DNA of 10,483 bases from Candidatus Latescibacterota bacterium. GTDB lineage: Bacteria > Latescibacterota > UBA2968 > UBA8231. The DNA is taken from assembly GCA_003529325.1 (NCBI GenBank), contig DPVW01000374.1:1-10483 (forward strand). Direction: 5' to 3'. Below are positions 1-6,153 of the stretch, piece by piece. Every line of letters starts with the position of its first letter. Positions within the stretch are counted from its first letter, which is position 1. Under the pieces are notes generated by a model. It did no database searches. It had not been told where the DNA came from and was given only the letters and a program-made list of their open reading frames with translations. The position numbers and the translations under genes are program-made.

Positions 1-73
1 ACGTCGCGCCCAGGGGTCCCATCGCCAGAAACAACGCGAGGAAGAGAATGGCGGGGCTCAACCTGCGGAACAT
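1..73 (-). CDS. Partial gene: N-terminal signal peptide of an unidentified exported protein
   Basis: This open frame begins with ATG at 73-71 on the minus strand and runs off the left edge after 24 codons. The visible residues are MFRRLSPAILFLALFLAMGP followed by LGAT. This is a classic Sec signal peptide: a basic start (RR), a hydrophobic core of about 14 residues, and a probable cleavage site after LGA. A GGAG Shine-Dalgarno (complement of ctcc at 81-84) sits 7 nt upstream of the ATG, which is ideal spacing and strongly supports a real start. The gene is divergent from the M23 peptidase gene and shares the 74-363 control region with it. The mature protein lies outside the window, so its function cannot be named. 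Confidence 0.72.
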   Translation of the reverse strand, partial: MFRRLSPAILFLALFLAMGPLGAT

Positions 74-116
74 GGACAATCTCCGGAGTCGGAGTGTATT
101 TACGTTTGGTCCGGGA

Positions 117-138
117 AAACGCTCGAAAAACAGCGTTT
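117..138. repeat. Perfect inverted repeat, possible operator
   Basis: AAACGCT at 117-123 and its exact reverse complement AGCGTTT at 132-138 flank an 8-base A-rich loop. The right arm abuts and shares one base with TGTCAA (138-143), which reads TTGACA on the minus strand and could be the -35 of the leftward gene. The matching -10 at 17-bp spacing (115-120, GTTTTC) is poor, so the promoter itself is unproven. An operator overlapping the promoter is the simplest reading. An RNA hairpin in the leftward transcript is possible only if transcription starts further upstream. Confidence 0.4.
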
Positions 139-248
139 GTCAAGATACTGAGGCCGTCTCACAGTGGCAACCGTCTCTGGCGCCGGTAGACGTCTGCACC
201 AGGCCGTCCGAGCTGACTTCGGGAGTTTGCGCGAAGTGTCTGTGATTA

Positions 249-277
249 TTGACATTTAACTCAAGCCGGCATATACT
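249..277 (+). promoter_or_regulatory. Strong sigma70-type promoter for the M23 peptidase operon
   Basis: TTGACA (249-254) is a perfect -35. It is followed by exactly 17 bp and TATACT (272-277), a 5/6 match to the -10 consensus. Transcription would start near 283-285, leaving a leader of about 38 nt to the GTG at 322 or about 80 nt to the ATG at 364. It is the best promoter in the window, and its position just ahead of a three-gene rightward operon supports the call. The CCGG sequences flanking the -10 (266-269 and 279-282) may or may not matter. Confidence 0.8.
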
Positions 278-363
278 ACCGGGGCTCTTGTGGACAGCAG
301 CATGACGCCCCGGGGGACGTAGTGGTTCCTGCTTCCGAGCCTCGACCAACGATCGCTGGATTC

Positions 364-1398
364 ATGCCCAGAAAGAACATCACTTTCATAGTCATCCCGC
401 CCAACGATGGGCAGGTGCAGGAATACAAGTTCGCCTCTCGTATGTTATGGATCGGTGGATTTGTGGCCATGGCGTTATTCAGCGCCCTGGGATACTACTC
501 TCTCCATTTCCACACCCGCATCGACCAGACCAGCCAAATTATCGCGCTGTCAGATGAGAACGACCAGCTCTTGCGTAGCCTGAGCAGCGCGCAACGGGAT
601 CTAAACGAGCTCGAAGAGCAGATGGGCCAGCTCGCGATGCAGGATCAACGCCTGCGTGACTACCACTTTATGGAGCCGGTCCGGGACGAACATGGGGACC
701 TCGGCGTCGGCGGCTTCGCCGATCTCGGCGATCTACCCGAGGACTACACGAGCCTGCCCGGACGCAAGCGCGCGCTGCTCGCCAATTTAGCCACGCGCAT
801 CAATGCGCTGAAGCGCCAGACACAATACCAGCGTTCGAGCTTCACGGCCCTGGTGGACACGTTTCGCAACAACGAAGCGACACTACGCTATATGCCCGCT
901 ATCTGGCCGGTCGATCTCAATGTCACCTGGGAGTCCTCCAAGTTTGGCAAGCGCACCGACCCTTTCACCGGACTCGTAGCCATGCACAGTGGCGTCGACA
1001 TTGCCGGGCGTATCGGGGTGGAGGTGTGGGCCACAGCGGATGGCGTCGTCGCATTCGCCTACGAAGCCAAGGATCTCGGCAAGGTTGTGGTCATCAACCA
1101 CAATCCTGTCGTCATCGACGAAGAGGGAAATGTTACGCACCGACCGGGGATCCTGCGCACCGAGTATGGTCACCTAAACGAGATACTCGTGAAGAAGGGG
1201 GACCATGTGAAGCGGAACCAGATCATCGGTCAGATGGGCACGTCGGGGCGCTCCACGGGTCCCCATCTGCATTACGCGGTGCGCTACCAGGACCGGCGTC
1301 GCGGCGGGGTGCGCGGATACATCGACCCGGAGGGGTATCTGCTCAAGAGCACGAACGACGACCACGCCTCAGCATTTGTCGCCTCCGGCGACGAGTAG
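364..1398 (+). CDS. Membrane-anchored M23-family zinc metallopeptidase (peptidoglycan hydrolase)
   Basis: This is a probable peptidoglycan endopeptidase of the M23/LytM/NlpD type, acting on stem-peptide crosslinks from the outer face of the inner membrane. Numbered from the ATG at 364 (345 aa), it has a cytoplasmic start, one membrane helix at about 27-48, a heptad-like coiled coil at about 50-100, a linker, and an M23 domain at about 190-320. All expected residues are present: the HxxxD zinc pair H208/D212, H270 in YGHL, and HLH at 301-303. An insertion of roughly 15-20 residues separates the VVINH strand from YGHL. An in-frame GTG at 322 would add 14 residues and has a G-rich run close upstream. 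I prefer 364 because the KNITFIVIPPNDGQ stretch resembles the usual start of such proteins, as I recall it. It is the first gene of an envelope operon. Active enzyme is likely; which septal or sidewall process it serves is unknown. Confidence 0.93.
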   Translation: MPRKNITFIVIPPNDGQVQEYKFASRMLWIGGFVAMALFSALGYYSLHFHTRIDQTSQIIALSDENDQLLRSLSSAQRDLNELEEQMGQLAMQDQRLRDYHFMEPVRDEHGDLGVGGFADLGDLPEDYTSLPGRKRALLANLATRINALKRQTQYQRSSFTALVDTFRNNEATLRYMPAIWPVDLNVTWESSKFGKRTDPFTGLVAMHSGVDIAGRIGVEVWATADGVVAFAYEAKDLGKVVVINHNPVVIDEEGNVTHRPGILRTEYGHLNEILVKKGDHVKRNQIIGQMGTSGRSTGPHLHYAVRYQDRRRGGVRGYIDPEGYLLKSTNDDHASAFVASGDE

Positions 1399-1435
1399 AC
1401 TTCCCTCCCACTACGTGCCAAAAGTGTGTGTGATC

Positions 1436-1466
1436 CGAGCCGGCCTGCTTTGACCGGGGCGGCTCG
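1436..1466 (+). other. Intercistronic stem-loop
   Basis: The arms CGAGCCG (1436-1442) and CGGCTCG (1460-1466) are perfect reverse complements. Inside them, after a G/G mismatch, CCTG pairs with CGGG around a 7-nt loop, so this would be a very stable RNA hairpin. It lies between the M23 gene stop and the ATG at 1480 of the next gene. There is no following T-run (TTACATT), so it is a poor intrinsic terminator. It may instead set mRNA stability or downstream translation, or act as a partial terminator. Its presence argues against the GTG start at 1426 for the next gene. Confidence 0.6.
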
Positions 1467-1479
1467 TTACATTAAGCGT

Positions 1480-2040
1480 ATGGACAATCCAGATACGATA
1501 ACCGGCAAGGTAGCGGCCATCATCGATGACACGACCCTCGTGCTCAGCGTCGGCAGCGAGAATGGTGTGCGCGAAGGGCAACTGTTCGCCATCGTCACCT
1601 CTCACGATGAGGTGCAGGACCCGGACACCGGCGCCAGCCTCGGTCGGTGGGAGTCGGTAAAGGGGCGTGTTGTCGTCACCCATGTGCAGGAGGCAATGGC
1701 CACCGCCCGATCACCCCTGCGCGAGGATTCCACCCACAGCAGTGGCACGCTGAGTGCGATGATGGTGCGCCACTCCTTCGGTCTGTTCGGCGAGCGTGAG
1801 CAGGATCGCGAACGCCTCGACGTGCGTGCGAGTACAGTCTCGGGGCGGCCACGGTCACAACCGATCGAAGTGGGAGACCGGGTGCGCTCCATTCGCCTTG
1901 ACGGACGGGCCGCCGGGACTGACCTCGACAATGAGGCCAGCATTCGAGCCGACCCCCCCTCGCAGATGTATGTCGCCAAGCCGCCGTCTCCGGAAGTGGT
2001 CGCTGAGCCGGAGGGGGATGGTTCGGCAGACGAATGCTGA
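1480..2040 (+). CDS. Conserved hypothetical protein with a FlgT C-terminal-like domain
   Basis: This 186-aa protein is soluble by appearance, with no signal peptide or membrane helix. Residues 8-75 (GKVAAIIDDTTLVLSVGSEN, later DPDTG, LG and VKGRVVVTHVQE) match the pattern of a widespread small family, often annotated by similarity to the C-terminal domain of the flagellar protein FlgT. The family pattern also ends with an I-x-VGD-x-V element, seen here at 129-136 (IEVGDRVR). The last 45 residues are acidic and proline-rich, look disordered, and are probably variable. A flagellar role should not be assumed: no flagellar gene is nearby and such domains occur in non-motile contexts. The ATG at 1480 lies just after a strong hairpin. 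An in-frame GTG at 1426 would run through that hairpin and is less likely. The 3' end overlaps the LptE-like gene by 7 nt, so the two are probably translationally coupled. Confidence 0.72.
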   Translation: MDNPDTITGKVAAIIDDTTLVLSVGSENGVREGQLFAIVTSHDEVQDPDTGASLGRWESVKGRVVVTHVQEAMATARSPLREDSTHSSGTLSAMMVRHSFGLFGEREQDRERLDVRASTVSGRPRSQPIEVGDRVRSIRLDGRAAGTDLDNEASIRADPPSQMYVAKPPSPEVVAEPEGDGSADEC

Positions 2041-2546
2041 CGGTGTTCGGCGGCAGGAGAATACGAGTGCAGCTGCTCGTCGTCCTGTTGTTGTCGGGCT
2101 GTGCACACTACTCGACGAGTGCCGGTCTCGTGGGCGGTATCAAGAGCGTGGCGATCCCCACGGCGGAAAACGAGACCTCCGAGGTCGATGTCGGCCAACG
2201 CCTGGCCGATCTCTCGACCGACGCTTTCCTGGCCGATGGGCGCCTGCGCGTTGTTGACGAGGAGTCGGCCGACGCCTTCCTGCTGCTGAGTATTGAACGC
2301 CTTGAGGACGAGCCTTTCACCTTTACCGCTGCTGAGGTGACGGAGCAGTATCGTTTCCGCCTGTTCGCCAGTGCCAGACTCGAACGATCCGGCGACGGTA
2401 GTGCGTTGCTGGAGGTGGAGCGTCTTGTTGGGTGGGGGACCTACGATGCGGCCCTCCCGGATGAAGAAGGACGGGATCCGGCGGTCGAGGCGGCGATGGA
2501 CATGATCATCGAAGAGATTGTGGATCGCACAACGGCGTCCTGGTAG
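2034..2546 (+). CDS. lptE: LptE-like lipopolysaccharide assembly lipoprotein
   Basis: This 170-aa probable outer-membrane lipoprotein carries a basic start (RRIR at 8-11), a hydrophobic stretch, and a canonical lipobox LLSGC with lipidated Cys23. The layout after the Cys fits the LptE pattern: a Y near the Cys, G-x-IKSVAIPTAENETSE, a long helix with L-x-x-LSTDAF, RLRVVDEESADAFLLLSIERL, and a C-terminal helix. LptE plugs and assists the LptD beta-barrel that inserts lipopolysaccharide in the outer leaflet. LptD itself is not in the window. The ATG at 2034 overlaps the previous gene. A GTG at 2067 has a better ribosome site (AGGAGA at 2055-2060, 6 nt away) but would leave a signal peptide with no positive charge, so I keep 2034. 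Sequence conservation in LptE is low, so a different small envelope lipoprotein is possible. Confidence 0.72.
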   Translation: MLTVFGGRRIRVQLLVVLLLSGCAHYSTSAGLVGGIKSVAIPTAENETSEVDVGQRLADLSTDAFLADGRLRVVDEESADAFLLLSIERLEDEPFTFTAAEVTEQYRFRLFASARLERSGDGSALLEVERLVGWGTYDAALPDEEGRDPAVEAAMDMIIEEIVDRTTASW

Positions 2547-2551
2547 TTCTT

Positions 2552-4243
2552 CTATCCCAGTTGGTCCGGATCTTTCCCGAAAACCCAGAACATCGCGCTG
2601 ATGATGGCCGCCCCGAGCAGCAATCCGACCCAGGCGGGCCATAGCAGAGCGGTGCCGACATAACCGAACAACGCGGCGACGACCATGGTTCCCAGAGCGT
2701 AGGGAAACTGCGTCTTCACGTGGTCGAGGTGGTCACAACCGGAGGCGATACTGGAGAGTACGGTGGTGTCGCTGATCGGGGAGCAGTGGTCGCCGAAGAT
2801 GGCGCCGTCGAGCACTGCGGCGGCGACGAGAACGGCGATGGGCATGCCCCCAAGGGTGTGGGCAAGAGGGATTGTCGTCGGCAGGAGAATGGCCATCGTC
2901 GTCCACGAGGTGCCGATGGAGAAGGCGACGACGGAGGCCAGTAGGAAGACGAGCACGGGCAGGGCAGCGGCGGGGAGGCTGTCGCCGAGGGCGATGACGA
3001 GATAGCTGCTCGTGCCGACGGCACCGCAGGCTTCCTTGATGGCCCAGGCCAATATGAGGATGACCAGCGCCCTGCTGAAGCCGGTCACCCCACCGATCCA
3101 GGCGCGTCCCGCATGTCGGGGTGTGATGGGAAAGTTGCCGGCTCCATCCCGGCGGCTGATGGCGAGCCCGAAGGCCAGCACGGAGCCGGCGATAGCGGCC
3201 TGGAACATGACGCGGGCACCGTCGGCGTTGGAGAACACCGTCGTCCAGTATCCCTGACTGAAGAAACCATCCCGCCCCCTCGCTTCGATGACGTCAGCCA
3301 CACTCCAGGCGTCCAACTGCATGCCTGCCAGGACCCCCAGGATAACGAAGACCACGGGTGTCGCAGCGACTCGCCAGTCAGCGATGATGCCTGCAGGCAC
3401 CTCGAGACCGCGATCTTCGTTGCCCGCCATGGGCGTGGCACCATCGCGTAACACGGCGCCTGTCGAGTTGGCGCGTCGTTCGGCGCTGAGCATGGGGCCG
3501 AAGTCGCGGCGCAGCAGGATACTGGCGCCGACTGAAACGAGGGCGAGCAGACAATAGAAGCGGCTTGGCAAGGCGCGAAAGAACAGTTCATATCCCGAGA
3601 TCCCCGTGCCGACGCTCTCCATGGCATCCTCGAAGAGCCCGACCTCATAACCGATCCAGGTGCTGATCAAGGCGATGCCGGCGACGGGCGCAGCAGTGGA
3701 ATCGACCAGATAGGCCAGCTTTTCTCGGCAGATGCGGAAGCGGTCGAAGACGGGGCGCATCGTCGTGCCAACAACGAGGGTGTTGGCGTAGTCATCAAAA
3801 AAAATGGCCATGCCCAGCAACCAGGTAGACAAGCGCGCCGCCCGTCTGCCTTCGGCGCTGTGTGCGAGGCGCTCGGCGATCCCACGGGTACCACCGGCAA
3901 CCGAAATAATGCGGACCATGCCGATGAGGGATGTGGTAAAGGCGAGGATGTAGAGTTGAAAAGAGTCGCTCAGGGGTGTCCAGACGAAACCGATCGTCGT
4001 CGCGTGCACGACGAAGCCGATGCTTTCCAGGATACCTGTTCCCGTGGGCAGGGAGATGATGGCAGCTCCCATCAGGGCGGAGCACAGGCCGAGGATGAGA
4101 CGGCCAGTGAACATGGCAACCGAGATGGCGCACAAAGGGGGAAACAGACTCCACCCGCCGTGCTCACCAAAGGACGGAAGGACCACGGCGCTGAGCAGAC
4201 AACTGAGAGCGACCGCGACGCCATACCGCGCTGATGTGTTCAC
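2552..4243 (-). CDS. nhaC: NhaC-family Na+/H+ antiporter
   Basis: This 563-aa integral inner-membrane protein has about 11-12 predicted hydrophobic segments throughout. Family hallmarks are visible: FFDDYANTLVVG (paired Asp at about 150-151), VDSTAAPVAGIALISTWIGY just after it, and FGDHCSPISDTTVLSS (Asp at about 485) with SGCDHLDHVKTQ. These conserved acidic and polar patches fit the NhaC branch of the ion-transporter superfamily, which exchanges internal Na+ for external H+ or, in some members, carries organic substrates. It starts with GTG, 12 nt after the symporter's stop, with only a weak ribosome site, so coupled translation is likely. It is the last gene of the minus-strand operon, and its stop lies 5 bp from that of the convergent LptE-like gene. 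Its place beside a Na+ symporter suggests it restores the sodium gradient. A malate/lactate-type antiport activity (as in MleN-like relatives) cannot be excluded. Confidence 0.88.
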   Translation of the reverse strand: MNTSARYGVAVALSCLLSAVVLPSFGEHGGWSLFPPLCAISVAMFTGRLILGLCSALMGAAIISLPTGTGILESIGFVVHATTIGFVWTPLSDSFQLYILAFTTSLIGMVRIISVAGGTRGIAERLAHSAEGRRAARLSTWLLGMAIFFDDYANTLVVGTTMRPVFDRFRICREKLAYLVDSTAAPVAGIALISTWIGYEVGLFEDAMESVGTGISGYELFFRALPSRFYCLLALVSVGASILLRRDFGPMLSAERRANSTGAVLRDGATPMAGNEDRGLEVPAGIIADWRVAATPVVFVILGVLAGMQLDAWSVADVIEARGRDGFFSQGYWTTVFSNADGARVMFQAAIAGSVLAFGLAISRRDGAGNFPITPRHAGRAWIGGVTGFSRALVILILAWAIKEACGAVGTSSYLVIALGDSLPAAALPVLVFLLASVVAFSIGTSWTTMAILLPTTIPLAHTLGGMPIAVLVAAAVLDGAIFGDHCSPISDTTVLSSIASGCDHLDHVKTQFPYALGTMVVAALFGYVGTALLWPAWVGLLLGAAIISAMFWVFGKDPDQLG

Positions 4244-4255
4244 GGCGTCGCGGCG

Positions 4256-6151
4256 TCAGTCGGGATCGACGAGGGCTTTGACCTCAGTCTTGGGAACGGT
4301 AGACATCTCGAGTTTGAAGGCCAGCAGATACATCATGATGACGCCGATAATCCACCAGACGACCTGCCAGACCCACAGGGTCGGTATGCCAAAGCTCCAG
4401 GCTGCCGGGTTGGATTCGTTGCCGAGTACGGCAAATGGGCCGATGGCACATAGGAACCAGATCACCACCAGAGCCCAGACCGGCTTCTTCCAGCGCTGTG
4501 TCGCTGGCGCCAGACGGGTGTGTTCCCGCAGGAAATCATGTGATTCGCCGCGATGTCGGGCACCATCGCTGCCGCGCGCCTGGGTGAGGGAGCTGACCAG
4601 CAGACAGGTGCCGAGGTTGAACAGGATACCCCAACCGGCGCTATGGATGGTCAACGGATAGCGACCGATGCCGATGAGCCCCCCCAACTGGGTGACATAG
4701 GTAAAGGTGACGGCGATGATACCGGCGATGAGTCCGGCGACGACCCCTTTGGGTGTAAACCATCGGAAAAAGCAGATACCGAGCAGTGCCGGCCACATCT
4801 GAAAGCCGTAGGACACGGCGGCACCACCGAGCAGCACGAGCAGATCGCCTGAAGCAAGGCCCACCATGAGGGCCATGACGACGATGATGAATACCGTCAA
4901 TCGGCCGACGAGAAGCTGCGTGCTGTGGGTGACACTCTTATAGAAAAAATGGCGGTAGATGTCGCGGGTAATGATGCCACTGGCGGTGGACATATATGCC
5001 GCACCGGTGGATTGCATGGCTGCCAACGCACAGACACACAACAAGCCCAATAGCCACGGGTAGTTCTGTTCCAGCGAGCCGATCAGATACGGGACCAGGT
5101 AGTCGGTGATCGGCTTTCCCGCCTCGTTTGTCGGCAGGCCAAGCTTTTCGGTGCCGTCGAGAATCTCGTGGAACAGGATGGAACCGCTGAGTCCCTGGAT
5201 GGCGGTGAAAACGAACATGATACCACCGATGGCCAGGGCCGACGCGAAAACCTGTTGCCACGGGAAGGGCTTGGGATCCTTGTTGGCAAAAGCCCACATG
5301 CTGAAAGCCGGTGCGGACTGGATGCCCATAAGGGCGAACATGTAGGTGAGGATCATGACAGCGGTCCAGGCGCCACCTGAACTGTCAAGGAACATGGTAC
5401 CCGCCCGCTCAAGGAAGGAAGACGACTCCGGCCGGGTCGGAATGGCGACCATGTCTGGTTTGACTACGGCGAGACCGGCGAGCCCTTCCTTGAAGGCCGC
5501 CCAGCCACCGACCAGATCGAGGGCGACGAAGCCGAGGATGATGATGCCGACGGCGAGCAGGATACATTGCGCACAATCGACGTAGGCCACCGAACGCAGG
5601 CCACCAGAGGCGACGTAAATGAAGACAACGACGGAGAGCAGAATGGCGCCCCCTTCGATGGAGCCGAGAAAGGTCTGCTCAAGTGGGGTCCCTACCACGA
5701 GCCGGCTGAAGAGCATTCCGGAGGCACGCAACTGGATGCCGAGGTAGGGGATGGAGAAGATCATCGCCACCAGCGCCGTGAGCAGGCGCATGCTGTCGGT
5801 CTTGTAATAGTCGGCGAACATCTCGCCCGGTGTGATGTACCCGTAGCGTCGGCCCAGAAGCCACTGGCGCTTGAGGAACATGACGCCCGTGAAGGGAATC
5901 GTGATCGCATAGAATGAGGCGAAGGCGTATGGCAGCCCGACATTGAAGATCGTGCCGGGGTGGCCGACGAAGGTCCAACCCGAAAAGGAGGTCGCCGTGG
6001 CGGCGAGGACGAAGACCCACAGACCGATCGAACGGCCGGCGAGGAAATAATCGCTGGCGGTGCGTGCCTGCCGCGCGCCCTTGATGCCCCAGAAGATGCA
6101 GTAGGACCAATAGCCAACGGTGAACAGGACCAGCCAGACGAGTTTCTCCAA
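4256..6151 (-). CDS. Sodium:solute symporter (SSS/SLC5 family) with two-helix C-terminal extension
   Basis: This 631-aa polytopic protein of the PutP/ActP/PanF family couples Na+ entry to uptake of a small solute. Visible signatures are DYFLAGRSIG at 34-43 before helix 2, SFSGW at 55-59 (the sodium-site region in PutP), ASGGLRSVAYVDCAQ, and QSTGAAYMST around S381/T382 in helix 8, where PutP also binds Na+. The PutP Asp55 position appears to be Ser here. After the usual 13-helix core, a charged linker leads to two more helices at about 557-577 and 592-612. It starts with TTG at 6151, backed by a strong GGAGGA ribosome site 8 nt upstream; that site is formed by the last codons of the glutamate dehydrogenase gene, whose stop is only 2 nt away. 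The substrate is unknown. An amino acid such as glutamate or proline is my inference from the neighbour, not from the protein. Confidence 0.93.
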   Translation of the reverse strand: MEKLVWLVLFTVGYWSYCIFWGIKGARQARTASDYFLAGRSIGLWVFVLAATATSFSGWTFVGHPGTIFNVGLPYAFASFYAITIPFTGVMFLKRQWLLGRRYGYITPGEMFADYYKTDSMRLLTALVAMIFSIPYLGIQLRASGMLFSRLVVGTPLEQTFLGSIEGGAILLSVVVFIYVASGGLRSVAYVDCAQCILLAVGIIILGFVALDLVGGWAAFKEGLAGLAVVKPDMVAIPTRPESSSFLERAGTMFLDSSGGAWTAVMILTYMFALMGIQSAPAFSMWAFANKDPKPFPWQQVFASALAIGGIMFVFTAIQGLSGSILFHEILDGTEKLGLPTNEAGKPITDYLVPYLIGSLEQNYPWLLGLLCVCALAAMQSTGAAYMSTASGIITRDIYRHFFYKSVTHSTQLLVGRLTVFIIVVMALMVGLASGDLLVLLGGAAVSYGFQMWPALLGICFFRWFTPKGVVAGLIAGIIAVTFTYVTQLGGLIGIGRYPLTIHSAGWGILFNLGTCLLVSSLTQARGSDGARHRGESHDFLREHTRLAPATQRWKKPVWALVVIWFLCAIGPFAVLGNESNPAAWSFGIPTLWVWQVVWWIIGVIMMYLLAFKLEMSTVPKTEVKALVDPD

Positions 6152-6153
6152 AC

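Larger units (their letters stand above)
74..363. other. Divergent intergenic control region
   Basis: This stretch of nearly 300 bases separates the leftward signal-peptide gene from the rightward M23 peptidase gene. It has no convincing coding frame; the short open frames crossing it have no recognisable protein character. It holds a strong rightward sigma70 promoter (249-277), a perfect 7-bp inverted repeat (117-138) beside a leftward TTGACA, a GGAG ribosome site for the leftward gene, and a six-codon open frame (302-322) ahead of the peptidase gene. The remainder (144-240) shows no structure I can interpret. Confidence 0.7.

Noticed and set aside
48..245. Plus-strand 65-codon frame in the left control region
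   Set aside because: It has no ribosome site and no conserved protein character, and it runs across the promoter-rich divergent region.
1426..1479. Upstream GTG extension of the FlgT-like gene
   Set aside because: The added codons run through a strong hairpin and encode nothing that matches the family, which begins close to the GKV block.
1602..2642. Long minus-strand open frame of 346 codons
   Set aside because: It lies opposite three well-supported genes, is rich in Arg/Ser in the manner of a GC-rich shadow frame, and has no recognisable motif or signal.
3085..3648. Minus-strand 187-codon frame inside nhaC
   Set aside because: It is in another frame of the same strand with Ser/Pro/Arg-rich shadow composition; the nhaC frame has the conserved family motifs.
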